A stretch of 64,000 nt of DNA, taken from the IMG/VR virus record IMGVR_UViG_3300025151_008277, positions 1 to 64,000 of that record; one strand, given 5' to 3'. The DNA is from a virus. Below, in pieces: positions 32,012 through 39,845 of this stretch; the first letter of the stretch is position 1, and each line of letters opens with the position of its first letter. Both the position numbers and the translations under genes were made by a program. The notes under the pieces are model-generated. The model was not told where the DNA came from. It did no database searches and saw only the letters and a list, made by a program, of their open reading frames with translations.

Positions 32012-33705
32012 TGTAATATCTCCCAACCTTGTTCTACAAGATCATCTATTTCATCACGTCTCTCACCAATATTTATATCTTGAAACACTACGTTAGGTGG
32101 TTCCCATGTATCTGAAATATTTTGAGTCTTGTAGTCATTTAGAAAGCTTTTAAAATTTTGATGTACAAATTCCGATAAGATAATATTTTTTGGTTTACCG
32201 TTATCATCTGTCTCTACAACATCATAGTATCTTTGTACTAACGTATTATCAAGAATCATTAACGCCCAAATCATAGCCATAACTCTATCATCCTCGTAGC
32301 CTGGTTTTGCACTCCATGTACCGTTAGGTTTTCTTTGAAAATTACGTAACTCTTGTACTAATTGTTCACTTCTAAAACTAATACATTTAAGTTCATGAAC
32401 CCAATATCTCATATTAATAACACCTTTATATTTGGTATTAGTATGAGCATATACTCCTAATCTATCAAACTTTTGTTTACCAGTTCGAGGACTATAACTT
32501 ACTATATTAGGGTATCTATATGTTTGGTATAATAGATCTACAACCTGAGCTCCACAGTTGTTACGTTCTATTAGAATAGGAGGAGCACCCCAATGATGAC
32601 ATATCTCATGAACTTTGGAAGTGAATTCAAACGGATTGATTGTGTTGCTTGCATACTCTGCTACTTGTTTAATTTCTGCTAAATCTGAAATATCGAATAC
32701 TTGTATAACTGAATAGTTTTTATTAACACCTTCTGCAACATCTACTCCAATTGTGTATATACAATCTACATCAGGCTCTTCCCATACTTTATACGCACCA
32801 TCATCAAATACATGTTTTGGTTCTATAATTAATGATTCAAGCTTAGCATAATATTCTTCATCAATAAAAGAGTCTCCTGTTTCTATAAACTCACAATCAA
32901 ATTCTTGTCTAAAAGCTTCTTCGCTTCCAATAGACTGAATTGTCTCTTGTTTCCATTTTTCGTCTCGACCTGGTATTTCATACCACATCATCTTCTCAGC
33001 ATACCAATTACTCTTTTTATTTTGACCATCAATGTATAGTTTATAAAATAAGTTATCAGTGCCATTAGGAGTAGAAGCGATAAAAATTTTAGATTTTTTA
33101 GAAGAAGAAATAATTGGATAAACTGATTTCCAAAATGCATCTACTAAGTTATTAGGAATAAAAGCTAACTCATCCAGGATAAGAACGTTACAAGAATCAC
33201 CACGACCAGCGTCTGAGCTTGTAGTACTAATACCAATACTACTTCCGTTAGCTAGTTTCATAGATGTTTTTCCGTATTCTACAACCCCTGGTTTTAGATA
33301 GTTAGGTAACATCTCGTATGCTGTTCTGATACGAGAGAAAATATTGATAGCTGTTTGTTCTTTGTTAGCTACAACAAGTATGCGTTGATCTTCTTGAAAG
33401 CATGCAATCCATAGCGCATAGATTGTCATCATAGTAGTCTTACCAGTCTGTCTAGATGCTAAGCACGCTACAAAACGATTATCTCTCAAAGATCTAAGAA
33501 CGCGCTTTTGACTAGAGTATAAAGGTATTTTCATTTTACCTTTATCTAGATTGACTATATAAAAGAAGTTTTCTGCGAAGTATAAAATATTTTGCTTAGC
33601 TTTTTTAAGCTCTCGAACCATCTTAGGAGTCCATTCAAACTCCATGTTCGCAGAAGGTAGATTACTATTACCTAAGTAAAATTTGTCATCAGTCTTTTTT
33701 GGCAT
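32008..33705 (-). CDS. gp17: Terminase large subunit gp17
   Basis: A 565-residue protein (T4 gp17 is 610). ATPase domain: Walker A SRQTGKTT at about 84-91 and Walker B with catalytic Glu ILDELAF at about 174-180, plus coupling motif IASTPNGTDN. Nuclease domain: TIGVDVAEGVNKNYS (first acidic residue) and ILIERNNCG further on. It translocates DNA into the prohead and cuts the concatemer. No late box lies directly upstream. The 3' end is coupled to the tube-like gene by ATGA. Confidence 0.97.
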   Translation of the reverse strand: MPKKTDDKFYLGNSNLPSANMEFEWTPKMVRELKKAKQNILYFAENFFYIVNLDKGKMKIPLYSSQKRVLRSLRDNRFVACLASRQTGKTTMMTIYALWIACFQEDQRILVVANKEQTAINIFSRIRTAYEMLPNYLKPGVVEYGKTSMKLANGSSIGISTTSSDAGRGDSCNVLILDELAFIPNNLVDAFWKSVYPIISSSKKSKIFIASTPNGTDNLFYKLYIDGQNKKSNWYAEKMMWYEIPGRDEKWKQETIQSIGSEEAFRQEFDCEFIETGDSFIDEEYYAKLESLIIEPKHVFDDGAYKVWEEPDVDCIYTIGVDVAEGVNKNYSVIQVFDISDLAEIKQVAEYASNTINPFEFTSKVHEICHHWGAPPILIERNNCGAQVVDLLYQTYRYPNIVSYSPRTGKQKFDRLGVYAHTNTKYKGVINMRYWVHELKCISFRSEQLVQELRNFQRKPNGTWSAKPGYEDDRVMAMIWALMILDNTLVQRYYDVVETDDNGKPKNIILSEFVHQNFKSFLNDYKTQNISDTWEPPNVVFQDINIGERRDEIDDLVEQGWEILQ

Positions 33706-33726
33706 AATGTAGCCGGTACAGGCCTT

Positions 33727-33942
33727 TTATTTTTCTTTGGGTGGGTTATACCTACGCTCAATCATGTCTCTGACTTGCTTGAATTGATTCATTAAATCTT
33801 CAGCAATATCTTTATGATTAAGATCCCAATTATATCCTATAATATTTTTATCAATATGATCGTATACTCCCGCGAGTACCCAATCTTCCATTTTGAAATT
33901 AGGTCTCCGACTTTCTTCGGAGTATTGTTTGAAGCTCTTCAT
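33727..33942 (-). CDS. Small late protein with CTS-like N-terminus
   Basis: A 71-residue protein starting MKSFKQYSEES, strikingly like the T4 capsid-targeting sequence MKTYQEFIAEA found on internal proteins. The rest is charged with aromatic residues and ends in PPKEK. A late promoter lies 6 nt before the ATG. It is followed by gp17, so it also occupies a place where gp16 might be expected, but it is far too short. A packaged internal protein is the best guess. Confidence 0.6.
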   Translation of the reverse strand: MKSFKQYSEESRRPNFKMEDWVLAGVYDHIDKNIIGYNWDLNHKDIAEDLMNQFKQVRDMIERRYNPPKEK

Positions 33943-33948
33943 TATAGT

Positions 33949-33956
33949 TATTTATT
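33949..33956 (-). promoter_or_regulatory. Late promoter AATAAATA (minus)
   Basis: ATAAATA on the minus strand ends 6 nt before the ATG at 33942. It probably drives the small protein and then gp17. Confidence 0.7.
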
Positions 33957-33957
33957 A

Positions 33958-34161
33958 TTACTTAAAGCTTTTCATAGTTTTCTTTATATTTTCTATTTGT
34001 AGTTTTGCTTCTTTATACTCTTGCAAGAGTTCATTGTTTACTGGGAATTTCATTACTGAACTACAATTAGGGCAAGCTGCAATAGGGTTTTCAATTATAA
34101 AGTCCATATTTACATTGAGTTTAACCCCACAGCAAGGGCAAGGGATACCAGAACCGATCAT
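33958..34161 (-). CDS. Zinc-ribbon protein of the DUF2589 cassette
   Basis: A 67-residue protein with two CxxC knuckles, CPCC (residues 8-11) and CPNC (about 30-33), giving a small zinc ribbon, followed by a helix (LLQEYKEAKLQIENIKK). Its ATG overlaps the stop of the upstream DUF2589 companion gene (ATGA), so the three genes form one unit. Function unknown. Confidence 0.7.
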   Translation of the reverse strand: MIGSGIPCPCCGVKLNVNMDFIIENPIAACPNCSSVMKFPVNNELLQEYKEAKLQIENIKKTMKSFK

Positions 34162-34628
34162 TTCGGATTAATGTTTTGAATAAGCTGATCTTCTATACGA
34201 CAAACTTCTTCTGGTTTATCTGTAACTTTGAATTTCAGTTTTACTTCTGCGAACCCTGCTGCATCTTCTTTTGTTTTTCTCATATCAACTTGTATGTCTT
34301 TATGTATAAAAGGATTGAGAGGATTCTTTTTTATTTGATGTACCAAACCATATTTTTCTTCTGTATTTTTATCTTCATCAGAATCATAAATTTTAGCCTT
34401 AAATGACATTTCAAGTTCATCCAAGGCTAATGTTTGGTGATTAACGAGAGTATATAACGGTACTTGAGTTTCTTTACCGTTAAAGTTTAGAGTCCTACAA
34501 ATAGGAGTTCCGTCATCGTTGAAGTACTCAGATATTTTTTGGATATGACTCTTTTCAAGTATATCTGTCGATTTAACAATAGAGAGCTTAATCGACTTTA
34601 TCAGGTTTTCCAACGAGACGGACTTCAT
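34158..34628 (-). CDS. DUF2589-companion protein
   Basis: A 156-residue protein. The N-terminal helix SLENLIKSIKLSIVKSTDIL and the strand segment TQVPLYTLVNHQTLALDELE followed by MSFKAKI are typical of the smaller partner found beside DUF2589 proteins in bacteria. It ends with a helix (EVCRIEDQLIQNI). The family has no known function. It lies 14 nt after the DUF2589 gene and overlaps the zinc-ribbon gene by 4 nt. Confidence 0.65.
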   Translation of the reverse strand: MKSVSLENLIKSIKLSIVKSTDILEKSHIQKISEYFNDDGTPICRTLNFNGKETQVPLYTLVNHQTLALDELEMSFKAKIYDSDEDKNTEEKYGLVHQIKKNPLNPFIHKDIQVDMRKTKEDAAGFAEVKLKFKVTDKPEEVCRIEDQLIQNINPK

Positions 34629-34642
34629 GTATCAATAATAAC

Positions 34643-35227
34643 TTACTTCCCAGGATTTGCAACTACAGGCTCAATCATGGTGATGAGACTGTCACTGAGC
34701 TTTTTCATTCCTTCAGTTTCAGGAAGTTGCTCTGCGTGTACTTTAACATCGTACTTCGCTGTATTATCTGTCTTTCTCGTGTTTTCCGAGTGAGTAGATA
34801 CTTTACCGTGTAGTTTAGATTCTACACTTAATCCCCACCAAGACTTATACTTAACATCTACATCAACAGTAGTTTCAGTATCTTTGCTATCAGTATGAGA
34901 ATCATGCTGCTGTACTTCCATAGTGAATTCAATATCAGCTTGAGTAACTGCTAATGAAGGTAATGGAATTAAAGGCAACAATGGTACCTTACTTTGCAAA
35001 GTTTGAAGATCTGGTTTATCTGATCCTTCTACTTTTACATATCTATTGATCTCTACGTCAAGAGCTCTTGGTTTGAATTTTCCGTCTTTTTGTTCAAAAC
35101 CAACTTCTTGGATATACTTCCAAGTAACGTCGTTGAGTTTTGCTTGTCCTTTTGAAATACCTACCAAGGGAGAAACAATTAGTTCTTCAATTGGTAGCCC
35201 TCTGAATTGATCTGCAATGCTTGCCAT
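34643..35227 (-). CDS. DUF2589 family protein
   Basis: A 194-residue protein. RGLPIEELIVSPLVGISKGQ followed by VTWKYIQEVGFE, then VPLLPLIPLPSLAVTQADIE, match the DUF2589 family closely, including the hydrophobic PLL-P-PSL strand and the C-terminal helix. The family occurs in Gram-negative bacteria as small paralogous clusters and has no established role. Here it is followed by a companion and a zinc ribbon in one operon immediately upstream of the packaging genes, an unusual place for it. Confidence 0.75.
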   Translation of the reverse strand: MASIADQFRGLPIEELIVSPLVGISKGQAKLNDVTWKYIQEVGFEQKDGKFKPRALDVEINRYVKVEGSDKPDLQTLQSKVPLLPLIPLPSLAVTQADIEFTMEVQQHDSHTDSKDTETTVDVDVKYKSWWGLSVESKLHGKVSTHSENTRKTDNTAKYDVKVHAEQLPETEGMKKLSDSLITMIEPVVANPGK

Positions 35228-35280
35228 AATAAAACTTTCGAGAATATTTAGCTTGAAAGTATAAAAATACTACCTATAGT

Positions 35281-35288
35281 AATAAATA
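35281..35288 (+). promoter_or_regulatory. Late promoter AATAAATA
   Basis: ATAAATA ends 5 nt before the ATG at 35294. It lies in the 66-bp divergent gap between the DUF2589 gene and the acidic protein. Confidence 0.75.
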
Positions 35289-35293
35289 ATTAC

Positions 35294-36178
35294 ATGAATC
35301 AGTCAGACATTAAAGACTTAAACAATCTTTATTCTACAAAAATTATCAATGAGAGTACCGAACAACAAGATATGCGTAAGGATATCGAGGACCTCAAAAA
35401 ACTATATGATAATCCAGATGAAGCTTTCGCTGTAAAAAATTACGGCAGTGTTGAAGCCTACAAGAAGATGCTAAGAAATAAAATCGAAGATATTGTATCT
35501 AAATTAGACGCCCCATATCCAGTATATCTTGAAGCAGAACAAAGACCAAAGGATGAAGTTAGCGCAGAAGAGATAGACGGAGATGGTGCCGATGTTGAAG
35601 GAGTAGAAGACGCCACTGAAGAGTCTGAAAAAAATACAGAGAAAAAGGTAAAAGAAAACATAAATAATTTAACGAAAGATAAAGTCATGACTGAAGATAA
35701 ATCTATTTTCGATAAATTATTCGAACAAGTAATGGGCGAAGCCGACGATGAGGAGTTGGAACTCGGTATTGATCTAGACGGTGCCGAAGACGAAACACCC
35801 GCTGGCGACGATGAAGGTAGTGTAACAATTACCTTAGACAAAGAACTAGCAGCTAAACTTCATGAAATTTTGATGGACGTTTTAGGTGATGAAGAAGGAG
35901 AAGAAGAGCCTTCTGATGAAACCGAAGAAGGTGAACATGGTTATGGAGAAGATGTTGAGCCATTTGAGGAAGAAAACCAGCACACTAATGACGGAGCTCA
36001 ACCTGGTGTTGATCCTTCTGATGGTGGCGGTAAAGCAACAGAGCCTGATGCAGATAGCTTAGGCGGAAAGTCTGCTGGTACAGGAGATGCTTCTGCGACA
36101 GACGAAGTCGGTAGTAAAGACACAGGTGAAGGTAAGAAGCCTGGTCATTCTTCTGCAAAGAATTCACCCACAGTTTAA
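35294..36178 (+). CDS. Acidic prohead-core-like protein
   Basis: A 294-residue, very acidic protein. Residues 1-25 include NLYSTKIINES, with an I-x-E site like those cut by T4 prohead protease. Residues 132-225 contain MTEDKSIFDKLFEQVMGEAD and a long Asp/Glu-rich helix; the last 70 residues are low-complexity Gly, Asp and Ser. The composition is like prohead core or scaffold proteins. A late-promoter box and in-frame ATG inside it (35660, 35687) could yield a separate shorter product. Its own late promoter has a 5-nt gap and a perfect terminator follows. Confidence 0.65.
   Translation: MNQSDIKDLNNLYSTKIINESTEQQDMRKDIEDLKKLYDNPDEAFAVKNYGSVEAYKKMLRNKIEDIVSKLDAPYPVYLEAEQRPKDEVSAEEIDGDGADVEGVEDATEESEKNTEKKVKENINNLTKDKVMTEDKSIFDKLFEQVMGEADDEELELGIDLDGAEDETPAGDDEGSVTITLDKELAAKLHEILMDVLGDEEGEEEPSDETEEGEHGYGEDVEPFEEENQHTNDGAQPGVDPSDGGGKATEPDADSLGGKSAGTGDASATDEVGSKDTGEGKKPGHSSAKNSPTV
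35659..35666 (+). promoter_or_regulatory. Internal late-promoter-like box CATAAATA
   Basis: ATAAATA (35660-35666) lies within the acidic protein gene, 20 nt before an in-frame ATG at 35687 whose product would start MTEDKSIFDKLFEQVMGE. AACGAAAGAT lies between them. A nested 163-residue product is possible. Confidence 0.35.
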
Positions 36179-36200
36179 TTAACAGTAAACAAATATTTGT

Positions 36201-36230
36201 AAGAGCCTCTGTAATAGAGGCTCTTTTTTT
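36201..36230 (+). terminator. Rho-independent terminator
   Basis: A perfect 10-bp stem AAGAGCCTCT / AGAGGCTCTT with a 5-nt loop (GTAAT), followed by T through 36230. The last T is also the first base of the next late promoter. Confidence 0.95.
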
Positions 36231-36237
36231 ATAAATA
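36230..36237 (+). promoter_or_regulatory. Late promoter TATAAATA
   Basis: Perfect box ending 5 nt before the ATG at 36243, abutting the preceding terminator. Confidence 0.82.
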
Positions 36238-36242
36238 ATTAT

Positions 36243-36545
36243 ATGTTATTTGAGAAGCTATTCTACGAAGCTTTAAAGCCTATGAAACTTCAAGGGTCAA
36301 CTGGTTCTTATAGAAAGAGACAAAACCTTGTAGCTGATTATGATAAAACTAATCCATCTTATCCTCAAGTTTTAGAAAGGCTTAAAAAACTAAATGCAGG
36401 TACATTTAAAATACCAGTAGAAACAGCTAAGAAAATAATTAGTATTTTTAAAATTACCGATCTTACTGAATCTAATCCTAGGAAGCTAGGTAATACTGGT
36501 ATATCTTTATCAGTTAACAACGGAAAATATGTTATAAGTAAATGA
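36243..36545 (+). CDS. Small late protein upstream of gp14
   Basis: A 100-residue basic protein starting MLFEKLFYEALKP, which fits the shared F-E-K-L-F N-terminal motif. The remainder is Lys-rich with alternating helix and strand (RLKKLNAGTFKIPVETAKKI). Late promoter with a 5-nt gap. It is coupled by ATGA to the gp14-like gene, so it may act with the neck or be packaged. No family is recognised. Confidence 0.65.
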   Translation: MLFEKLFYEALKPMKLQGSTGSYRKRQNLVADYDKTNPSYPQVLERLKKLNAGTFKIPVETAKKIISIFKITDLTESNPRKLGNTGISLSVNNGKYVISK

Positions 36546-37264
36546 GCTGTTACTCAACATCTAACATTACAGGAATTAATTACTATACTAGTACCGGTAG
36601 GTTTACTGATAAAAGTAATAATTCTAATGAAAGAGATAATCTTTTCAAAGTATGGTGGAAAGATCAAATAGCTCAGTATGGTACAAGTACTACGTACTTT
36701 GTGAGAGATTTTACTTTATCTGCTGCTGATAAATTCTACGGGGAGAATACAGTATCAGGGTTTAAATCTGGTACTACATTAGTAATGGTTATGAACCTTA
36801 GCGATAATTCCATTACGTTTTCTAAATTTGGATTAACATCAGACGATGAGGTTGAAGCATATATTGATATAAGCACGTACCAATCTACATTATCCTCTTC
36901 TTATGTATCAGGAGAAGTTATAGAACCTAAAGCAGGAGATGTATTTCAATTAACTGAGTTTGGTAATGACAGACCAGGAGGACGCGATGGTAAATACTTT
37001 GAAATTACTGAAAGAGTTGATGAAAGTATTAATACAATAAATCCTTTACAAGGTCATTATTTATATAAAATTAAAGCAAGACGCTTCGACTTCTCATACA
37101 CTGATAATGATGTTGAAGAAGGGGCTTCAGAACAAATCACTGATGATGCGTTGAGTGGTAAGACTACAGATACCATACAAGATTATATTAATGATTTAGA
37201 TACTGAACAAGCGACTTACTTTAATTACGGTGATAATGATGATGTCTATGGTGATTACTCTTGA
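36542..37264 (+). CDS. gp14: Neck protein gp14-like
   Basis: A 240-residue protein (T4 gp14 is 256). The run IAQYGTSTTYFVRDFTLSAA followed by DKFYGENTVSGF, then FSKFGLTSDDEVEAYIDIS, PKAGDVFQLTEFG and YFEITERVDES, follows the gp14 pattern of cyanophage and T4 neck proteins. gp14 forms the collar ring connecting head and tail. It is on the plus strand, opposite the other tail genes, and its end overlaps the convergent small gene by 10 nt. Confidence 0.75.
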   Translation: MSCYSTSNITGINYYTSTGRFTDKSNNSNERDNLFKVWWKDQIAQYGTSTTYFVRDFTLSAADKFYGENTVSGFKSGTTLVMVMNLSDNSITFSKFGLTSDDEVEAYIDISTYQSTLSSSYVSGEVIEPKAGDVFQLTEFGNDRPGGRDGKYFEITERVDESINTINPLQGHYLYKIKARRFDFSYTDNDVEEGASEQITDDALSGKTTDTIQDYINDLDTEQATYFNYGDNDDVYGDYS

Positions 37265-37452
37265 TGAGCTTTTTCGTATTCCAAGTCTTTGAATACCGCA
37301 GGATATCTCTCCTTTACATACTTCTCAATAGGTAGAGGCTTAAGAAACGTATCACTCTTAACTCCAATATCTTCTGCTTTTGCTGCAATGATGTTCACTG
37401 CTTCAAATAAGCATAACCATCTTGCTTCTTGTTCATTATTTAGTATACTCAT
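37255..37452 (-). CDS. Small hypothetical protein
   Basis: A 65-residue protein starting MSILNNEQEARWLCLFEAVN and ending with a charged helix. It is coupled by ATGA to the upstream membrane protein. No recognised family. Confidence 0.5.
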   Translation of the reverse strand: MSILNNEQEARWLCLFEAVNIIAAKAEDIGVKSDTFLKPLPIEKYVKERYPAVFKDLEYEKAHQE

Positions 37453-37823
37453 AAAATGTTAGTTTTTGTAATAGTTTTAAACTCGATGTTAAGTATATTA
37501 TCAGTCCCACAGTGAGTGCAAGTAAATTCATTACTACCTGATAAATCTACCCGTACACTATTTGTTTTTTTACAAGAACTACATTCTAATATAACATTAT
37601 TAGTATTGATGAGCTGAATTGTTTCGAGGTTTTCTCTCTCTAGTTTTAACCTTGTAAAATATGAGATAAGACTATTATAGAAATAAAAGAAAACAAGCTG
37701 TAAAACCGTAGCGAATAAAAATATCTCAATGAATGACTTTGAGGTATACTCCCAACCAATATAAGCTGCTAATCCGCTAACCGAGCATAGTAAAATTATA
37801 CTTTTAAGAATCTGAAGAATCAT
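37449..37823 (-). CDS. Membrane protein with C-terminal zinc ribbon
   Basis: A 124-residue protein with two transmembrane segments (about 5-22 and 30-50), a short coil (RLKLERENLETIQL), then CSSC and CTHC pairs about 20 residues apart that form a zinc ribbon facing the cytoplasm (inference). It overlaps the upstream gene by 20 nt and the downstream one by 4 nt. A membrane-anchored zinc ribbon could recruit a host or phage protein. Family unknown. Confidence 0.65.
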   Translation of the reverse strand: MILQILKSIILLCSVSGLAAYIGWEYTSKSFIEIFLFATVLQLVFFYFYNSLISYFTRLKLERENLETIQLINTNNVILECSSCKKTNSVRVDLSGSNEFTCTHCGTDNILNIEFKTITKTNIL

Positions 37824-38169
37824 TTTTATCTAAATCTTTCGATATAGATTGTATAGTCTCCATAACTTTTTGCAACTTCTTTTTTACTAAAGTTTTAGTT
37901 TCATCGCTATAATTTAATGTAGGATTATCAAACAATTGACCGATAAGATAAGATGCATCACTAGTTTTAGTATATACAGCTCCTAACGCTTCTACAACAG
38001 CATCACCAGGGTAAGGTACCATATTAGATGTTTGTTTATTATACTGATCTGGACTATTTTTAACAATATCAGCTAATGTTTTAGTTACTGGTCTTGCTGA
38101 CCGAGCAGCTACGTCCTTATAATATTTGTTGGTATATGTATATAAGTCCTCGAAAAGTATGTCATTCAT
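37804..38169 (-). CDS. Late hypothetical protein with FEDLY N-terminus
   Basis: A 121-residue protein starting MNDILFEDLYTYTNKYYKD, which carries the shared F-[DE]-x-L-[FY] motif. Most of the rest is helical and basic, with an acidic end (DLDKNDSSDS). It is transcribed from a TATAAATA box that is part of a palindromic, bidirectional late promoter. No recognised family; possibly virion-associated. Confidence 0.6.
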   Translation of the reverse strand: MNDILFEDLYTYTNKYYKDVAARSARPVTKTLADIVKNSPDQYNKQTSNMVPYPGDAVVEALGAVYTKTSDASYLIGQLFDNPTLNYSDETKTLVKKKLQKVMETIQSISKDLDKNDSSDS

Positions 38170-38183
38170 AATAAATATTTATA
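38170..38183. promoter_or_regulatory. Palindromic bidirectional late promoter
   Basis: AATAAATA on the plus strand (38170-38177; ATAAATA ends 5 nt before ATG 38183) and TATAAATA on the minus strand (38183-38176; 6 nt before ATG 38169) overlap within 14 bp. The two start codons are only 13 bp apart, so both genes should have essentially leaderless messages, and the two polymerases cannot load at once. Confidence 0.75.
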
Positions 38184-38578
38184 TGAGTAAGTTCGAAAAA
38201 CAGTTTTTTTCTTTATTAAAAGAGCAAGAAGATGTCGATGCTTTAGCGGCTACACCAGAAGATGATGCTGATTCTTTTGACGGTTCCTTAGATGAACCAG
38301 GTACTAGCGGAGATTTTGAAGAGGTACAAGAGCCTAATGTTGACTATCAACAAGACCTCGAAACCTTAAAAGGTTGGATTAATACTATAGAATCGTTTAA
38401 AGATTATCTCAACGGAGAAGCTGGTAGTATTTTAGGCAAACTTAAAGCAGAAGCTAAAGTAGGTACATTATTTGATGACGTAAGTGATGCTACGAAGGCT
38501 AATGTACTTGATATCGCCGAGCGATTAGCATCTTTAAACGAGCAATTCAAGAATTTATATACCGAAAAGCATAAATAA
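38183..38578 (+). CDS. Late acidic protein with CTS-like N-terminus
   Basis: A 131-residue acidic protein starting MSKFEKQFFSLLKEQEDVDA. It carries the shared F-x-K-x-F motif, with L-K-E at residues 12-14 resembling a prohead protease site. The rest is acidic and helical. ATG 38183 is chosen over codon 38126 because of the promoter position. Function unknown; a packaged or core protein is plausible. Confidence 0.65.
   Translation: MSKFEKQFFSLLKEQEDVDALAATPEDDADSFDGSLDEPGTSGDFEEVQEPNVDYQQDLETLKGWINTIESFKDYLNGEAGSILGKLKAEAKVGTLFDDVSDATKANVLDIAERLASLNEQFKNLYTEKHK
38570..38577 (+). promoter_or_regulatory. Late promoter CATAAATA
   Basis: ATAAATA at 38571-38577, 8 nt before the ATG at 38586, overlapping the previous gene's last codons. 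Confidence 0.6.
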
Positions 38579-38585
38579 TCTTATT

Positions 38586-38837
38586 ATGGGACTATTTGAT
38601 CAAATGACATGTGGTTGTTCAAACGAAAATACATCTTGTACAACCGATAACAAACCAGCAGAAGCTCCTAAAGCTCCAGAGCCAGCTCCAGCTCAATCTT
38701 GTAGTTGTAACGTGGGTGTTGGAAGTTCATCTTCCAATACATGTTGTAGTGTAGGTGTTGGAAGTAGCTCTCCTTCAGGAAGCTCTTGCGTAAATAAAAA
38801 AGCTGCAGCTAAACGCCGCAGAGTTTTAGGTAGATAA
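38586..38837 (+). CDS. GVGSS-motif, Cys-rich small protein
   Basis: An 83-residue protein. It has eight Cys in CxC, CC and single patterns, a Pro/Ala linker (APKAPEPAPAQ, about 28-38), two VGVGSSS repeats (about 44-49 and 57-63), and a basic C-terminus (KKAAAKRRRVLGR). The motif, Cys richness and basic patch repeat the features of the protein at 2319 in a different order. Late promoter 8 nt upstream. Its end overlaps the convergent primase gene by 12 nt. Family unknown. Confidence 0.65.
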   Translation: MGLFDQMTCGCSNENTSCTTDNKPAEAPKAPEPAPAQSCSCNVGVGSSSSNTCCSVGVGSSSPSGSSCVNKKAAAKRRRVLGR

Positions 38838-39845
38838 ATTTAATTTTACAATACCTTCTACTCCTTCAAACGTATTACTCAGAATAAAAGGCGAGGTGAT
38901 TTCATCTCGCCTTCCTTTTGTACATATGTCATTAAAGTCTTTAAACATTTTAAGCTCTTTAGGCCATATAAAACATTTGTGACCTTCTTTTAATAGAATT
39001 TTAGTTTTTAATTTTGCGGATTCATCTACAAACTGATTATCTAAAACCCATACTTTATCGTAAAACGGATACTTATTGATTTGAGTTTCTTGACTAGGGG
39101 TAAAAGTATTCTTAGATGTACTTTGAATTCCTCCTACAGCTACGCCATTTTGAACAAAAAAGGAATCTATAGGTCCTTCAAATATAAAAATATTATTAGT
39201 TACAGAAGATATATTATCGAAATTGAATATTGTTTTTTCTGTACTGACCTTAGAGAGATACTTAGGTTTTTTATCACTAGATAAAAGTTTCCTGCTTTGA
39301 TAGAAAACTATATTTTTATCCTCATAAAAAGGTATAATTATTCTATTCTTATGAATATAATCTTCTTTACAATACCATAAGGTCTTAGGCTTGTTTATCG
39401 CTGTATCTAAACGACGCTCTCTTATGTATTCTAATGCCTTTACTACATTTGTATCTTTAGAATAGAAAGCTGTCTGAGCTTTATCATAAAGGTTTATGCA
39501 GTCCCCGGGTAAAGAAGCTAAATTCTTTTCTTTTTCTATTTCTACATCTTGCGGGATAAATTCATGTTCGATATTTTTAGCTTCTTGTAAGATATCAAAC
39601 TGACTAACTCCTTCAACCTCGGAAACCCATCGAAGAGGTGAACCTGACCAGCCACAGTTATGGCAGAATATACTCGACTCTTTTACAATATAATAAAGTC
39701 GGCGCTTTCTACCCCAAGATTTACCTTCTCGACATAAAGGACAACCACCTTCGTAAACGTTAGTGGTTTTTTTATATCGCGGATAGCCCGCATGCTCATA
39801 GAATTTTTCTATGATGAAGCTTTCAGGTATTACTTTATCCAGCAT
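38826..39845 (-). CDS. gp61: DNA primase gp61
   Basis: A 339-residue protein (T4 gp61 is 342). The zinc-binding domain is CPLC ... CHNC (about 34-37 and 62-65). The TOPRIM fold is indicated by IFEGPIDSFFV (about 220-230) and VWVLDNQFVD. It makes short RNA primers on the lagging strand with helicase gp41. ATG 39845 is used; the frame extends one codon further to a TTG. Its start overlaps a 58-residue gene by 11 nt. Confidence 0.93.
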   Translation of the reverse strand: MLDKVIPESFIIEKFYEHAGYPRYKKTTNVYEGGCPLCREGKSWGRKRRLYYIVKESSIFCHNCGWSGSPLRWVSEVEGVSQFDILQEAKNIEHEFIPQDVEIEKEKNLASLPGDCINLYDKAQTAFYSKDTNVVKALEYIRERRLDTAINKPKTLWYCKEDYIHKNRIIIPFYEDKNIVFYQSRKLLSSDKKPKYLSKVSTEKTIFNFDNISSVTNNIFIFEGPIDSFFVQNGVAVGGIQSTSKNTFTPSQETQINKYPFYDKVWVLDNQFVDESAKLKTKILLKEGHKCFIWPKELKMFKDFNDICTKGRRDEITSPFILSNTFEGVEGIVKLNLST

